Assembly (NCBI GenBank): GCA_013607665.1 | Contig: VCAX01000005.1 | Span: 1 to 39,957, forward strand | Direction of reading: 5' to 3' | Source: Campylobacterota bacterium | GTDB lineage: Bacteria; Campylobacterota; Campylobacteria; Campylobacterales; Sulfurimonadaceae | DNA: 39,957 bases | Part shown: piece by piece, positions 31,181 to 39,957 of the stretch | How positions within the stretch are numbered: the first letter of the stretch is position 1 | How the letters are laid out: every line of letters begins with the position of its first letter | Position numbers and translations under genes: made by a program | The notes under the pieces: generated by a model | Database searches by the model: none | What the model saw: only the letters and a program-made list of their open reading frames with translations | Told to the model about the DNA's origin: nothing

Positions 31181-32421
31181 TTGCCTGCTAATCCACTCTC
31201 ATCGATATAGCCAATATCAACGCCTAACTCTTTAAGGCGTTCAATGACAGGTGGATGCGTGTAATGAAAGAAGATATACAGCGGATGTGAAAGTGGAAAA
31301 CTCTTGTTTTCATTAACAAGTTTTTGTAGTGCATTTGCGAGTTCAATCGCTCCTGCAGCACCACCTAATTCACTTCCTGTTTTATCTGCTGCATACTCAT
31401 TATGACGGCTCACTATTCCCATGATCGGCATCATAACAAAGCCAAGAACAGGCATAAAGAGCATCAAGAGTATCATAATGACATAGGGCTCTTTTGGAAG
31501 TCCAAGCTCCATATAGAGTGAATCGGGAAGGTTTCCAAAGAGCGCAAATATTGCAAAGAGCATTGCTCCCACGAGTGCAATATTTTTATAGATATCTCCA
31601 TGTGCAAAGTGCCCAAGTTCATGTCCAAGTACAGCCAAAAGCTCTTTTGTAGTGAGTTTTTCTAAGAGTGTGTCAAAAAGCACAACCCGTTTTGTCTTTC
31701 CAAAACCGCCAAAATAGGCATTGAGTCGTGCATCACGCTTGCTCGCATCGCTGATAAAGACACCTGAAGAGACAAACCCCGTTGCATCCATAAGGCGCTT
31801 TATCTCGCTGTCAAGCTCTGCATCTTCAAGTGGTTTGAGTTTATCAAAAAACATTGCACGAAATGTTGGATAGAGCATATTTATACCAATAACTATAGCA
31901 AAAATAAAGAGAAAACTCCAAAGCCACCAGAGTGTCAGGTTTGTCATGATCGCATAGATTCCCCAAACAACAAAAGAACCAAGCACAATCATCATCACAA
32001 ATGAGATAAGCGTATCTTTTACCCACTGCCCTAATGAAGATTTATTAAATCCATACTTTGTATCTAAAACAAACTTCTCATAATAAGAAAACGGCAGTGA
32101 GATAATATAATTTATTACCACAAATCCCATAACGATGGCTATATTTTTCATCGCTTCATCTTCAAATAGATAAAATTGATGCTCAAGTGCTTTGATCCCA
32201 ACACCTATCCACGCAATAAAGAGAATATAATCAACAAATGTATTGACAATTGTAAGCTTCTCTTTGTCTGCCGCATAATTACCGGCTTTTAAAAAATCGG
32301 CTGCACCTAATAAAACCGGCGTCTTTCTTTTGAGTATATTTACATAACCAATCTGCATAACACTGACATAGATCGACACTGCTACATAGAGTGTGTAAAT
32401 ACCTATAATTGTCATTAACAT
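31162..32421 (-). CDS. M48 family metallopeptidase (Ste24/CAAX protease-like)
   Basis: HELGHFAHGD zinc motif, EYAADKTGSELGG, ALQKLVNENKSFPLSHPLYIFFHYTHPPVIERLKEL. Confidence 0.94.
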   Translation of the reverse strand: MLMTIIGIYTLYVAVSIYVSVMQIGYVNILKRKTPVLLGAADFLKAGNYAADKEKLTIVNTFVDYILFIAWIGVGIKALEHQFYLFEDEAMKNIAIVMGFVVINYIISLPFSYYEKFVLDTKYGFNKSSLGQWVKDTLISFVMMIVLGSFVVWGIYAIMTNLTLWWLWSFLFIFAIVIGINMLYPTFRAMFFDKLKPLEDAELDSEIKRLMDATGFVSSGVFISDASKRDARLNAYFGGFGKTKRVVLFDTLLEKLTTKELLAVLGHELGHFAHGDIYKNIALVGAMLFAIFALFGNLPDSLYMELGLPKEPYVIMILLMLFMPVLGFVMMPIMGIVSRHNEYAADKTGSELGGAAGAIELANALQKLVNENKSFPLSHPLYIFFHYTHPPVIERLKELGVDIGYIDESGLAGKCDANI

Positions 32422-32433
32422 TTATTTACCTTT

Positions 32434-32643
32434 TTATTTTACTGGCATAGTGTGTACACCAAAGGGTACAGTTTCAAATTTTTCTTTTACAGGAATCATC
32501 TCATCTTCTGCATTATAGACTTTTGCTGCTATCGTGTAACCTGCACCAATTAAAAGCCCTACAATAATGACCGCCCAAACTACTCTCTTTTTTTCACCTT
32601 GAAGTGTATTATAATCACTAATACTTTCTAATGTTGGTTCCAT
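32434..32643 (-). CDS. small single-TM hypothetical protein
   Basis: 69 aa ORF with one TM, directly upstream of the M48 protease gene. Confidence 0.55.
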   Translation of the reverse strand: MEPTLESISDYNTLQGEKKRVVWAVIIVGLLIGAGYTIAAKVYNAEDEMIPVKEKFETVPFGVHTMPVK

Positions 32644-32763
32644 ACTAATCCTTTAAGTTATATATTTCTAAAATAGTAACACAGATGTTTGTAAAAGAAC
32701 GAAACACTTCAAAAGTAATTTGACGATTTAAGTCTATTTTTTATTTTATTTTATCGTCAACTC

Positions 32764-33069
32764 TTATTCAACAGGATAATCTAACATATAATCAACAACT
32801 TTAGACTCAAGTGTGACCTCTTTAATAAGCTCCACAACCTTTAGATGTTCTTCATGTACGGCATATGTTTTTAGATCTTCTTGTGTTTCAAATGTAGAAT
32901 ACAAGGAGAGATCCATAGCCCGTTCAGATTCATTGAAATTGATCCCAACTTCCATTGACTTAAGACCATCGATCTTGCCTTCAAGTTTTTCAAGTCTCTC
33001 TTGTACTTTTGCCATATTTAAAACTTTATTCTCTTCTTTAAACTTGAACATTACAATATGAACTACCAT
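32764..33069 (-). CDS. Dabb (stress-responsive alpha/beta barrel) domain protein
   Basis: MVVHIVMFKFKEE...LKSMEVGINFNESERAMDLSLYSTFETQEDLKTYAVHEEHLKVVELIKEV. Confidence 0.9.
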   Translation of the reverse strand: MVVHIVMFKFKEENKVLNMAKVQERLEKLEGKIDGLKSMEVGINFNESERAMDLSLYSTFETQEDLKTYAVHEEHLKVVELIKEVTLESKVVDYMLDYPVE

Positions 33070-33135
33070 TTTCTATCCTTAAAAAAATTTCAAAATTTTA
33101 CCCTATTTTCTATTATACTTGGGTAATATACAACT

Positions 33136-33348
33136 ATGAAAGAATTATATGGCTCCGGTGTTTTATTTTTTTACTTTTTTAAATGGCCTTATGTGTTGGG
33201 TTTTCCATTTTTATACTACAATGGACTGCAACACAACTATATCCTCAATGCTTTGTGGTTTTACTGTATTTTTCTAATTTTTAAAGATTTTTATACATTT
33301 TACAAAAAAACAAAAGCAAAAAAAGAAGAGGATCAAAAGAGTTCTTAA
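33136..33348 (+). CDS. small membrane protein, hypothetical
   Basis: 70 aa ORF with two hydrophobic segments and a Lys-rich tail; convergent 4-nt overlap with the next gene. Confidence 0.55.
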   Translation: MKELYGSGVLFFYFFKWPYVLGFPFLYYNGLQHNYILNALWFYCIFLIFKDFYTFYKKTKAKKEEDQKSS

Positions 33349-34703
33349 GAGAGAACTCCCTTCCAGAAAAACTCTGCAATCATCACTATAAAAAAGATGC
33401 CTAAAAGATTCAGCACAATTCCATAGCGAATCATATTTCGCACATTAACCACACCACTACTCATAGCTATGGCATTAGGCGGCGTGGCAATTGGCAGCAT
33501 AAAGGCATAAGAGGCACAGATAGTCGCTACCATCATAAAGAGTGTTGTATTGATGCCTGATTGCTCGGCTACAGAGTAAATAACCGGCAGCATTATGGAG
33601 ATAAGCGCTGTATTTGAAGTAATCTCTGTCGTAAATGTTATAAGCATCGCAACACTCAGCAGCAACACAATCGGTGTCAATGTCGTCATATGCAGCAGAT
33701 ATGATGCCAGCTCATCGGCAAGACCTGTTTGTGAAAATGCTTTGGCAATGGAAAAACCTGCACCAAATAAAAACATAATCGCATAAGGCACCTTTTTCCC
33801 ATCATCACTCCACTCAAGTATTTGAAACGGTGCAATAAAAAGCAAAAGTCCAAATCCAAGCAAAATGCCACTCTCACTTAAACCAAGCCCACCCCAAAAC
33901 GGTCGCATCGGCGCATTGACAAGCAGCAGCACTATTAAAGATCCAAGTAAAAAAAGAACTTTTTTCTGCGTGATATCAAGCTTCTCATTTTTATATTCTC
34001 TTTGAATGACAATATCACTTACACCGATACTAAGTAACAGTGAAACACTCACTAGCATCAAAAAAACAAGCGGTGCAACCATCCACATCCATTGAAAGAA
34101 TGGAATCATCTCCATTGAATGTTCTTGCATAATACCCGACAGTATAAGATTTGGTGGTGTACCAATAGGTGTTAAAATCCCTCCAACACTTGCACCATAG
34201 GCAATTGCCAAAGCAAAACGCATTTTTAACTTCGCATTTTCTGTAATGAAGATAGCTATAGTAATGAGCAGCAGTGTCGTTGTTGTATTTGAGAGAATAG
34301 AACTTAAAAATGCTGATGTCAAAGCAAGAGAAAATATCATGCCTCGCGGCGTTGTTGGAAAGAATCCTAAAATCTTCTCAGCTATAAAGATATGCAGCTT
34401 AGTCTTCTCTACTGCAATGGCCAGTAAAAAGCCACCTAAAAAGAGGTAGATGATAGGATGTGCATAATTAACAGTCGTTACTTTCGTGGAAAGTATCCCT
34501 AAAGCAGGAAATAAAATAATAGGCATAAGAGAGATAATTCCCAAATGCAGCGCTTCATTCGTCCATAATACTACCAAAAAGGCGATAGCACCAAGCAGCC
34601 TGCTCTGTATTTCATTAAAAAACTGCAATCCCAATACATAGATAATAGAGCCAATAAAGATAGCTATAGCAATTTTCATCATCTGCTCTTTATACTGCAT
34701 CAT
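33345..34703 (-). CDS. DASS/SLC13 family sodium:anion symporter
   Basis: Polytopic; SSILSNTTTTLLLITIAIF, GGILTPIGTPPNLILSG, EITSNTALISIMLPVI, LPIATPPNAIAMSSG. Confidence 0.93.
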   Translation of the reverse strand: MMQYKEQMMKIAIAIFIGSIIYVLGLQFFNEIQSRLLGAIAFLVVLWTNEALHLGIISLMPIILFPALGILSTKVTTVNYAHPIIYLFLGGFLLAIAVEKTKLHIFIAEKILGFFPTTPRGMIFSLALTSAFLSSILSNTTTTLLLITIAIFITENAKLKMRFALAIAYGASVGGILTPIGTPPNLILSGIMQEHSMEMIPFFQWMWMVAPLVFLMLVSVSLLLSIGVSDIVIQREYKNEKLDITQKKVLFLLGSLIVLLLVNAPMRPFWGGLGLSESGILLGFGLLLFIAPFQILEWSDDGKKVPYAIMFLFGAGFSIAKAFSQTGLADELASYLLHMTTLTPIVLLLSVAMLITFTTEITSNTALISIMLPVIYSVAEQSGINTTLFMMVATICASYAFMLPIATPPNAIAMSSGVVNVRNMIRYGIVLNLLGIFFIVMIAEFFWKGVLS

Positions 34704-34712
34704 ACTTTTTCC

Positions 34713-35600
34713 TTAGTGTGTCAAAAGGTCACGCAGGGATTCCTGTGGACTTTTTTCTTCAAGCACTGCATAGACTTCCTCGGCAATAGGAAGATAGAGC
34801 TCATTTTTTTTGGCAATATCACGCAAGGCATACGCCGTACCGATACCCTCTGCGACTTCGCCAAGCTCACTGAGTATCTCTTGCTGCGTGAGCCCTTTTG
34901 CCAAGCCTAATCCTACACGAAAGTTTCTACTCATAGTCGAAGATGCCGTTAAAAAAAGATCTCCTGCACCACTGAGTCCCAGGAAGGTATCTTTTTTTGC
35001 TCCATATGCTGCACCAAAACGCTCCATCTCCACAAGCCCGCGCGAGATAAGTGCTGCGGCTGCATTATTGCCAAGCTCCAGTCCAGAACATATGCCTGCA
35101 GCAATTGCTATGACATTTTTATACGCTCCTGCCACCTCTGCACCCATTACATCTGTCGATGTATAGGTTTTTATAAAGTCAGGAAAGAGTGCTGCAAATT
35201 CACAAGCCAGCTGCTCGTTCACAGCATTGATTACAAGTGCCGTTGGCAAAGAGTGCATCACTTCTGTCGCGAAAGAAGGGCCTGAGAGAAAAGCTATGTT
35301 TTCATCTGGAACATAAGCACTATATATCTCATTTAAGAATCTGCCGCTTTTTGCCTCAATACCTTTAGATGCCACAAGAATTTTTTGGTTTTTAAAAACA
35401 AAATTCTCCTCAAGCCATAAAGCAACCTGTTGTGCAGGTACTGTTATAACAAGGTACTCACACGCAAGAATCTCTTCCAAAGAGACAAAGTTCTCTATTT
35501 TTCTTGGTGTTCTTGAGCTTATGAGTACATCACGATTTTGACTCAATGCAAAATGCAGAGCACTCCCCCACTTACCAGCTCCAATGACTCCAATTGACAT
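34713..35600 (-). CDS. gpsA: glycerol-3-phosphate dehydrogenase [NAD(P)+]
   Basis: IGVIGAGKWGSALHFALSQN, FLSGPSFATEV, GAYKNVIAIAAGICSGLELGNNAAAALISRGLVEM, GLSGAGDLFLTASS. Confidence 0.96.
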   Translation of the reverse strand: MSIGVIGAGKWGSALHFALSQNRDVLISSRTPRKIENFVSLEEILACEYLVITVPAQQVALWLEENFVFKNQKILVASKGIEAKSGRFLNEIYSAYVPDENIAFLSGPSFATEVMHSLPTALVINAVNEQLACEFAALFPDFIKTYTSTDVMGAEVAGAYKNVIAIAAGICSGLELGNNAAAALISRGLVEMERFGAAYGAKKDTFLGLSGAGDLFLTASSTMSRNFRVGLGLAKGLTQQEILSELGEVAEGIGTAYALRDIAKKNELYLPIAEEVYAVLEEKSPQESLRDLLTH

Positions 35601-36291
35601 AACGCTTGCTCCCTATTTTATTTTCAAATTCGGCGATATCCGCTTCATAGCCTACAACAACGAGAATATCTCCCTCTTGTATAACATGGTGTTTTGCTTT
35701 TGAAGAATAGATAAATTCACTCTTCATATCCTGGTGCATCACCGACAAAACAATAATACCATTATAGCGTGTCCAGTCAATACTACTAAGCTGTTCATCC
35801 TTAAAATGGCTCTCTTTGTCAATTTTTATCTGTGCGATTTTCAAATCACTCTCTTCATACAAAATACTATGCAGCACTTTACTTGAAATCGGTTTCTCCA
35901 GTATATTGGTAATGATATCCGATGTGGTCTCAACAAGAGGAATCACCTTGCTTGCACCTGCCATTTTCAGCTTATTGGCACTCTCTTTATTTGATGCCAG
36001 TGCAATGATGGTAAGATCTTTAAAGTTTGCACGCAGTGAAATCGTCAAAAAGATATTTTCTGCGATATCCTCCAGTACACAAAATGCCATAGAGTTCTCT
36101 ACATCAATATATTTTTCAACTTCTGTCCATTCATCACTTAAATCAAAAAGTTCAAGTTCGAGTTCACTCGTTTGCAGATCTTCTTCATGCAGAGAAAAAA
36201 TCTTAATCTCTGTATATTTATCCTTGACATTGGCAATAATCTCATGCGCATACTTATTATGTCCAAAAATCAGTGCTGTTGCTTTAGCCAT
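35572..36291 (-). CDS. RCK/TrkA-type NAD-binding + TrkA-C regulatory protein (no membrane domain)
   Basis: Rossmann-like N-terminus and a TrkA-C-like tail (IDWTRYNGIIVLSVMHQDMKSEFIYSSKAKHHVIQEGDILVVVGYEADIAEFENKI); overlaps the K+ channel gene by 8 nt. Confidence 0.8.
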   Translation of the reverse strand: MAKATALIFGHNKYAHEIIANVKDKYTEIKIFSLHEEDLQTSELELELFDLSDEWTEVEKYIDVENSMAFCVLEDIAENIFLTISLRANFKDLTIIALASNKESANKLKMAGASKVIPLVETTSDIITNILEKPISSKVLHSILYEESDLKIAQIKIDKESHFKDEQLSSIDWTRYNGIIVLSVMHQDMKSEFIYSSKAKHHVIQEGDILVVVGYEADIAEFENKIGSKRYVNWSHWSW

Positions 36292-37846
36292 TTTTCACCT
36301 TTGTATGCAGATACTTTTCAAACTCCAATATAAAGACCCCATAGCCGATAACCAGAAGGTAATCTCCAACCTCTAGCAGTGTCTCATCAAGCGGATTAAA
36401 ATAAAAACGATCAGCCTTATGTTTATAAATACCCAAAAGCACAACACGAAACTCTTTATTTCCCAACTCGCCAACTGTTCCAAAGTTATCAACTATACGC
36501 TGCGTAATACCGAGTTCATCAATTTTGACATCCGCATTTTCACTTCTAAGTTCATGAATAACCTCAAAAGCAACTGGTTTACCGACAAGCTCTTTTGTTA
36601 TAAGACCTACCAGCTCCTGAGGGTACACAGAAAGGTTTATACCTGCAAAAGTGAGTTTTTTACGATTAACATCACTCATCAATAGAGAGAGAATATACAC
36701 ATCTTTTGAAATCGATCGAATTGTTAAAGCGGCATATACATTTTCAATATCGTTCTCACGCAGGCACAAGATTGCTTTGACATTTTTATCAATATCAATG
36801 CCCAGTTTTTTATAGCTCTCTACACGACCGGGATTATAGTTGAGTGCTGTAAAACCATCTTTTTTTGCTATCTCCACACGCGTAACATTCTCATCCATTA
36901 CAATGATGTCACTTCCACTTTTAGAGAGTTTTCTCGCTACCTCACGCGCAACATTCTCATAACCACAAATAAGATAGAATTTCTTCAGTTTTGAGACATC
37001 TTCTATGGTTCTGATTTCCCGAATCTCTTCAAGCTTTTCGGTAAAAGCGGAAACAAAAAGTGATGTAGTAAATGCAAGTACGGCAATACCTGCTGTAATA
37101 ACCAAGAGTGCAACAAAACGCCCCTCATGCGTTACAGGTACCATATCTCCATATCCAACGGTAGATATGGTAACGATTGACCAGTATATAGCTTCAAAAA
37201 GCGTCTCAATAGGAGAATCAGGATTATTCCCTTCCATAACATAGATAAGTACAGAAGAGATAAAAATAACAATAGCTGCAAAAATGCCAAGTGTTAAAAA
37301 CTCAAATTTTTTCGTTGCAAGTACAGAGGAGAGTGTCTGAAAACTTTTAGCATAACGAAAGAGCTTAAAAACGCGAAAGAGAATAAAAAGACGCAAAAGA
37401 CGAAGTTCATGATGAAACGGCAGAATCGCAAAGAGATCGATCAATGCCATAGGAGAGAGCATATATGCCAATTTGACACGAAGAACTTCTTTAAAGGCTT
37501 TATAGAGGTTTACTTCTCTGTGTAAGAAGGTATCATGCTCTGCACGTGCAACAATGATCTTACTTACACTGCTGTTTACCCAAAGCCGCAGCAGATACTC
37601 AATTAAAAATATAAAAGAGATAACATAGTTACTAAAAAACATCAAGTGATCATCCACATGATGTTTCACTTCTCGTATAAGTACACCGACACTGATAAAG
37701 ATCAGTATCGCCATAAAGAGATCTATATACTTTTTATACTTGTTTTTATCATCTTCTAAAATATTATAAAAAAAACGTTTACGACGTTGATATGATTTTG
37801 AAGTATCTAAATAGTAAGCAAGATCAAGTATCCAACGTTTGAGCAT
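36284..37846 (-). CDS. voltage-gated-like K+ channel with RCK (TrkA-N/TrkA-C) domain
   Basis: S4-like LRLLRLFILFRVFKLFRYAKS, selectivity filter TISTVGYGDMVPVT, RCK core FYLICGYENVAREVARKL. Confidence 0.93.
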   Translation of the reverse strand: MLKRWILDLAYYLDTSKSYQRRKRFFYNILEDDKNKYKKYIDLFMAILIFISVGVLIREVKHHVDDHLMFFSNYVISFIFLIEYLLRLWVNSSVSKIIVARAEHDTFLHREVNLYKAFKEVLRVKLAYMLSPMALIDLFAILPFHHELRLLRLFILFRVFKLFRYAKSFQTLSSVLATKKFEFLTLGIFAAIVIFISSVLIYVMEGNNPDSPIETLFEAIYWSIVTISTVGYGDMVPVTHEGRFVALLVITAGIAVLAFTTSLFVSAFTEKLEEIREIRTIEDVSKLKKFYLICGYENVAREVARKLSKSGSDIIVMDENVTRVEIAKKDGFTALNYNPGRVESYKKLGIDIDKNVKAILCLRENDIENVYAALTIRSISKDVYILSLLMSDVNRKKLTFAGINLSVYPQELVGLITKELVGKPVAFEVIHELRSENADVKIDELGITQRIVDNFGTVGELGNKEFRVVLLGIYKHKADRFYFNPLDETLLEVGDYLLVIGYGVFILEFEKYLHTKVKNG

Positions 37847-37852
37847 AAAAAA

Positions 37853-39283
37853 TTATCCTAATTTTGCTTTTAAAATCTCATTGACAACCTGCGGGTTCGC
37901 ACTCCCTTTGGATGCTTTCATAACCTGCCCTACAAAGAAGCCAAAGAGTTTCTCTTTTCCGGCTTTGTACTGCTCGACCTTATCTTGGTTACCATTGATA
38001 ATCTCGTCACACATCGCTTCAATGGCCCCTGTATCTGTCATCTGTTTTAAACCGAGTTTTTCAATGACCATATCAACATCGGCATCTTCATTCTCCATCA
38101 GATAATCGAGTACATCTTTTGCCGCTTTGCCTGAGATTGTCTTATCATCAACGCGTTTTGCCAAAAATCCAAGTTTTTGTGCATCTACAGGAGAGTTTGT
38201 AATACTAAACTCTCCTTTTAATCGCCCAAGCAATTCAACGGTAAGAAGCGATGTCGCTGTTTTTGGTGTAATACCCTCTTCTTGCATCATTGTCTCAAAA
38301 AAGTTAGCCAACTCAACTGCTGCCGTGATGACAGATGCATTGTACTGGCTCATGCCATATTCAGAAACAAAACGCTCTTTTTTCGCATCTGGAAGCTCTG
38401 GAATCTGGCTGTATCTCTCCATCATTTCATCTGTCACTACGCATTTAAGCAGATCAGGTTCTGGGAAATATCTGTAATCAGCAGCTTCTTCTTTTCCACG
38501 CATAGAACGTGTCTCTTGTTTTACTTGATCAAAAAGTCTCGTCTCTTGAACTATCTCTTCATTATAGGTGCCATCTTCCCATGCTTCAATTTGACGGGAA
38601 ACTTCCACTTCTGTGGCTTTTTGAATGAACTTAAAGGAGTTGATGTTTTTGATCTCCACACGTGTGTAAAGTTTTTCATCACCTTTTGGACGAATAGAAA
38701 CATTGACATCAACACGAAAACTTCCCTCTTGCATATTTGCATCACCGATATCTGTATAACGGATGATAGAGTGGAGTTTTTTCAAATATAAAATAGCTTC
38801 TTCGGCACTGCGCATATCCGGCTCACTCACAATCTCTAAAAGTGGTGTTCCCGCACGATTGAGATCTACTTTTGAGATATCACCATCATGTATGTTCTTT
38901 CCAGCATCCGCTTCAATATGGGCACGATTAACACGAATTATTTTATTTGAACCATCTTCAAAATCGATCTGCAGTTTTCCATGCTCGACAATCGGTGTAT
39001 AGAGTTGTGTAATCTGATATGCCGAAGGAGAGTCCGGATAAAAGTATGATTTTCTATCAAAGTATGAAACTCTGTTTATTGTTGCTTCAAGAGCAGTTCC
39101 AAGCATTATGGACTTGTAAACTACCTCTTTGTTAAGCACAGGCAATGCTCCAGGCAGGGCAAGACATGTTGGACAGGTATTTGAATTTTGTTTATGATTA
39201 AAACTCGTAGCACACGAGCAAAAAAGTTTTGATTTTGTATTTAACTGAACATGGACCTCAAGCCCGATAACTACTTCAAACAT
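37853..39283 (-). CDS. gatB: Asp-tRNA(Asn)/Glu-tRNA(Gln) amidotransferase subunit B
   Basis: [87 protein letters not shown]. Confidence 0.97.
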   Translation of the reverse strand: MFEVVIGLEVHVQLNTKSKLFCSCATSFNHKQNSNTCPTCLALPGALPVLNKEVVYKSIMLGTALEATINRVSYFDRKSYFYPDSPSAYQITQLYTPIVEHGKLQIDFEDGSNKIIRVNRAHIEADAGKNIHDGDISKVDLNRAGTPLLEIVSEPDMRSAEEAILYLKKLHSIIRYTDIGDANMQEGSFRVDVNVSIRPKGDEKLYTRVEIKNINSFKFIQKATEVEVSRQIEAWEDGTYNEEIVQETRLFDQVKQETRSMRGKEEAADYRYFPEPDLLKCVVTDEMMERYSQIPELPDAKKERFVSEYGMSQYNASVITAAVELANFFETMMQEEGITPKTATSLLTVELLGRLKGEFSITNSPVDAQKLGFLAKRVDDKTISGKAAKDVLDYLMENEDADVDMVIEKLGLKQMTDTGAIEAMCDEIINGNQDKVEQYKAGKEKLFGFFVGQVMKASKGSANPQVVNEILKAKLG

Positions 39284-39394
39284 AGTTTTCCTTAAATAAA
39301 ATATTGTTAGGTACTTAATTCTATCAAAGTAATGCTTTAAAAGATGTTATTCCTATAAAATTATTACAAACTTGCATAAAAAAAATAATTTCGG

Positions 39395-39400
39395 TATAAT
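39395..39400 (+). promoter_or_regulatory. -10-like TATAAT upstream of the riboswitch-like element
   Basis: TTTCGGTATAATTAACG about 20 nt upstream of the element. Confidence 0.5.
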
Positions 39401-39417
39401 TAACGTATTGATAAATA

Positions 39418-39496
39418 TGAGAAAAAGCCAACCTTACTGTGAAGTAAGTACGGAAAGTTATGGGTCTTTGTAAAAAGATCGCCAGACTGCCAAATG
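39418..39496 (+). promoter_or_regulatory. cyclic di-GMP-I (GEMM-I) riboswitch-like element
   Basis: AGCCAACC-[CUUACU GUGA AGUAAG]-UACGGAAAGUUAUGGGUCUUU-GUAA-AAAGAUCGCCAGACUGCCAAA: 6-bp stem with GNRA loop (39433-39448), ACGGAAAGYUAUGGG core, second stem 39463-39480 with GUAA loop, 3' GCCAGACUGCC. Confidence 0.75.
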
Positions 39497-39580
39497 TATT
39501 TATATTCTGCATTTTTTCTATATCTATCATAATTTCACTGTAATCGAATATTTGTATATTTGATTGTTATGGAGAAAATT

Positions 39581-39850
39581 ATGAAAACACTCATCACAGC
39601 AATTTTGCTACTGTTTTTATTTACTTCGTTAAGTGCGAGCGACAATTATAAATTTGATGTTTATAATGTTGATGCATACAACAGATCTATTCCTGCTGTT
39701 TCTTTGGCCGTTACACCAAAAAACAGCAGTGGATTCAAATTTATACTCTCATATGTAAGTACACTCTTTAGCTTTGAAAAGCCAGTCCAAGAGTATACAT
39801 TGAATGACAAGTATACAAATATGCAAATGAGTCTCAATTTTAAATTTTAA
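39581..39850 (+). CDS. small secreted/periplasmic protein, hypothetical
   Basis: RBS GGAGAAAATT then MKTLITAILLLFLFTSLSAS signal peptide; 89 aa; downstream of the riboswitch-like element. Confidence 0.7.
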   Translation: MKTLITAILLLFLFTSLSASDNYKFDVYNVDAYNRSIPAVSLAVTPKNSSGFKFILSYVSTLFSFEKPVQEYTLNDKYTNMQMSLNFKF

Positions 39851-39862
39851 ATCATACGAGAC

Positions 39863-39957
39863 CTATTTTGTATGTTTTGCGTAGATCTTTTCTAAAAGTT
39901 TTGTCTGTTTCTTAGCTTCTTGCAGTCTCTGCTTATTGACTAAGAATGCATCAAGAC
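39863..39957 (-). CDS. 3' end of a gene running off the window, unknown product
   Basis: Open minus-strand frame ...LDAFLVNKQRLQEAKKQTKLLEKIYAKHTK* to the window edge. Confidence 0.5.
   Translation of the reverse strand, partial: LDAFLVNKQRLQEAKKQTKLLEKIYAKHTK

Noticed and set aside
4405-34703. Two DASS/SLC13 transporters as a possible recent duplication
   Set aside because: They belong to visibly different subfamilies with different signature motifs, so not a recent duplicate.
35816-36376. 186-aa plus-strand ORF antisense to the RCK genes
   Set aside because: Ser/Ile-rich shadow ORF of two clear minus-strand genes.
38282-38791. 169-aa plus-strand ORF antisense to gatB
   Set aside because: Antisense to highly conserved gatB; no recognisable motif.
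39324-39530. 68-aa minus-strand ORF downstream of the gatB start region
   Set aside because: Overlaps the riboswitch-like element and its promoter on the + strand; composition not protein-like.
1-39957. CRISPR arrays, tRNA/rRNA genes, transposases, prophage or toxin-antitoxin loci
   Set aside because: None recognised by eye; no regularly spaced direct repeats or mobile-element genes. The dispersed CTCACGCA copies are irregularly spaced and intragenic, so not an array.

Overview
The window (~40 kb, low-to-moderate GC) is a densely packed chromosomal segment that looks like a Campylobacterota genome, probably Sulfurimonas-like. The order cvpA-fur-lysS-(desulforubrerythrin)-glyA-DUF1882-SPOR-(trpE)-aroE matches, from memory, the Campylobacter jejuni cvpA-fur-lysS-glyA-...-aroE block. 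Other recognisable genes are an ABC-F ATPase, two DASS/SLC13 symporters, class II DAHP synthase, recR, mltA, dnaJ, bioA, a PpiD/SurA-like protein, ftsA-ftsZ, a NosL/ABC/Cys-rich membrane cluster, prmC, an M48 protease, gpsA, a voltage-gated-like K+ channel with RCK plus a separate RCK protein, and gatB. I see no rRNA, tRNA, CRISPR array or transposase. The most notable signals are: (1) an over-represented word CTCACGCAR / YTGCGTGAG, 19 hand-counted copies, on both strands and in three reading frames; (2) a class-I c-di-GMP (GEMM-I) riboswitch-like element ahead of a small secreted protein at the right edge; (3) a GGDEF-family protein with an internal in-frame gap that removes the GG(D/E)EF active site; (4) two genes broken by short-homopolymer or single-base frameshifts (YceI-like, and pldA with two compensating shifts); (5) a NosL/MacB-like ABC cluster with an unassigned Cys-rich membrane protein; (6) convergent gene pairs that overlap by a shared TTAA. 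Everything was read by eye; no database searches were run.
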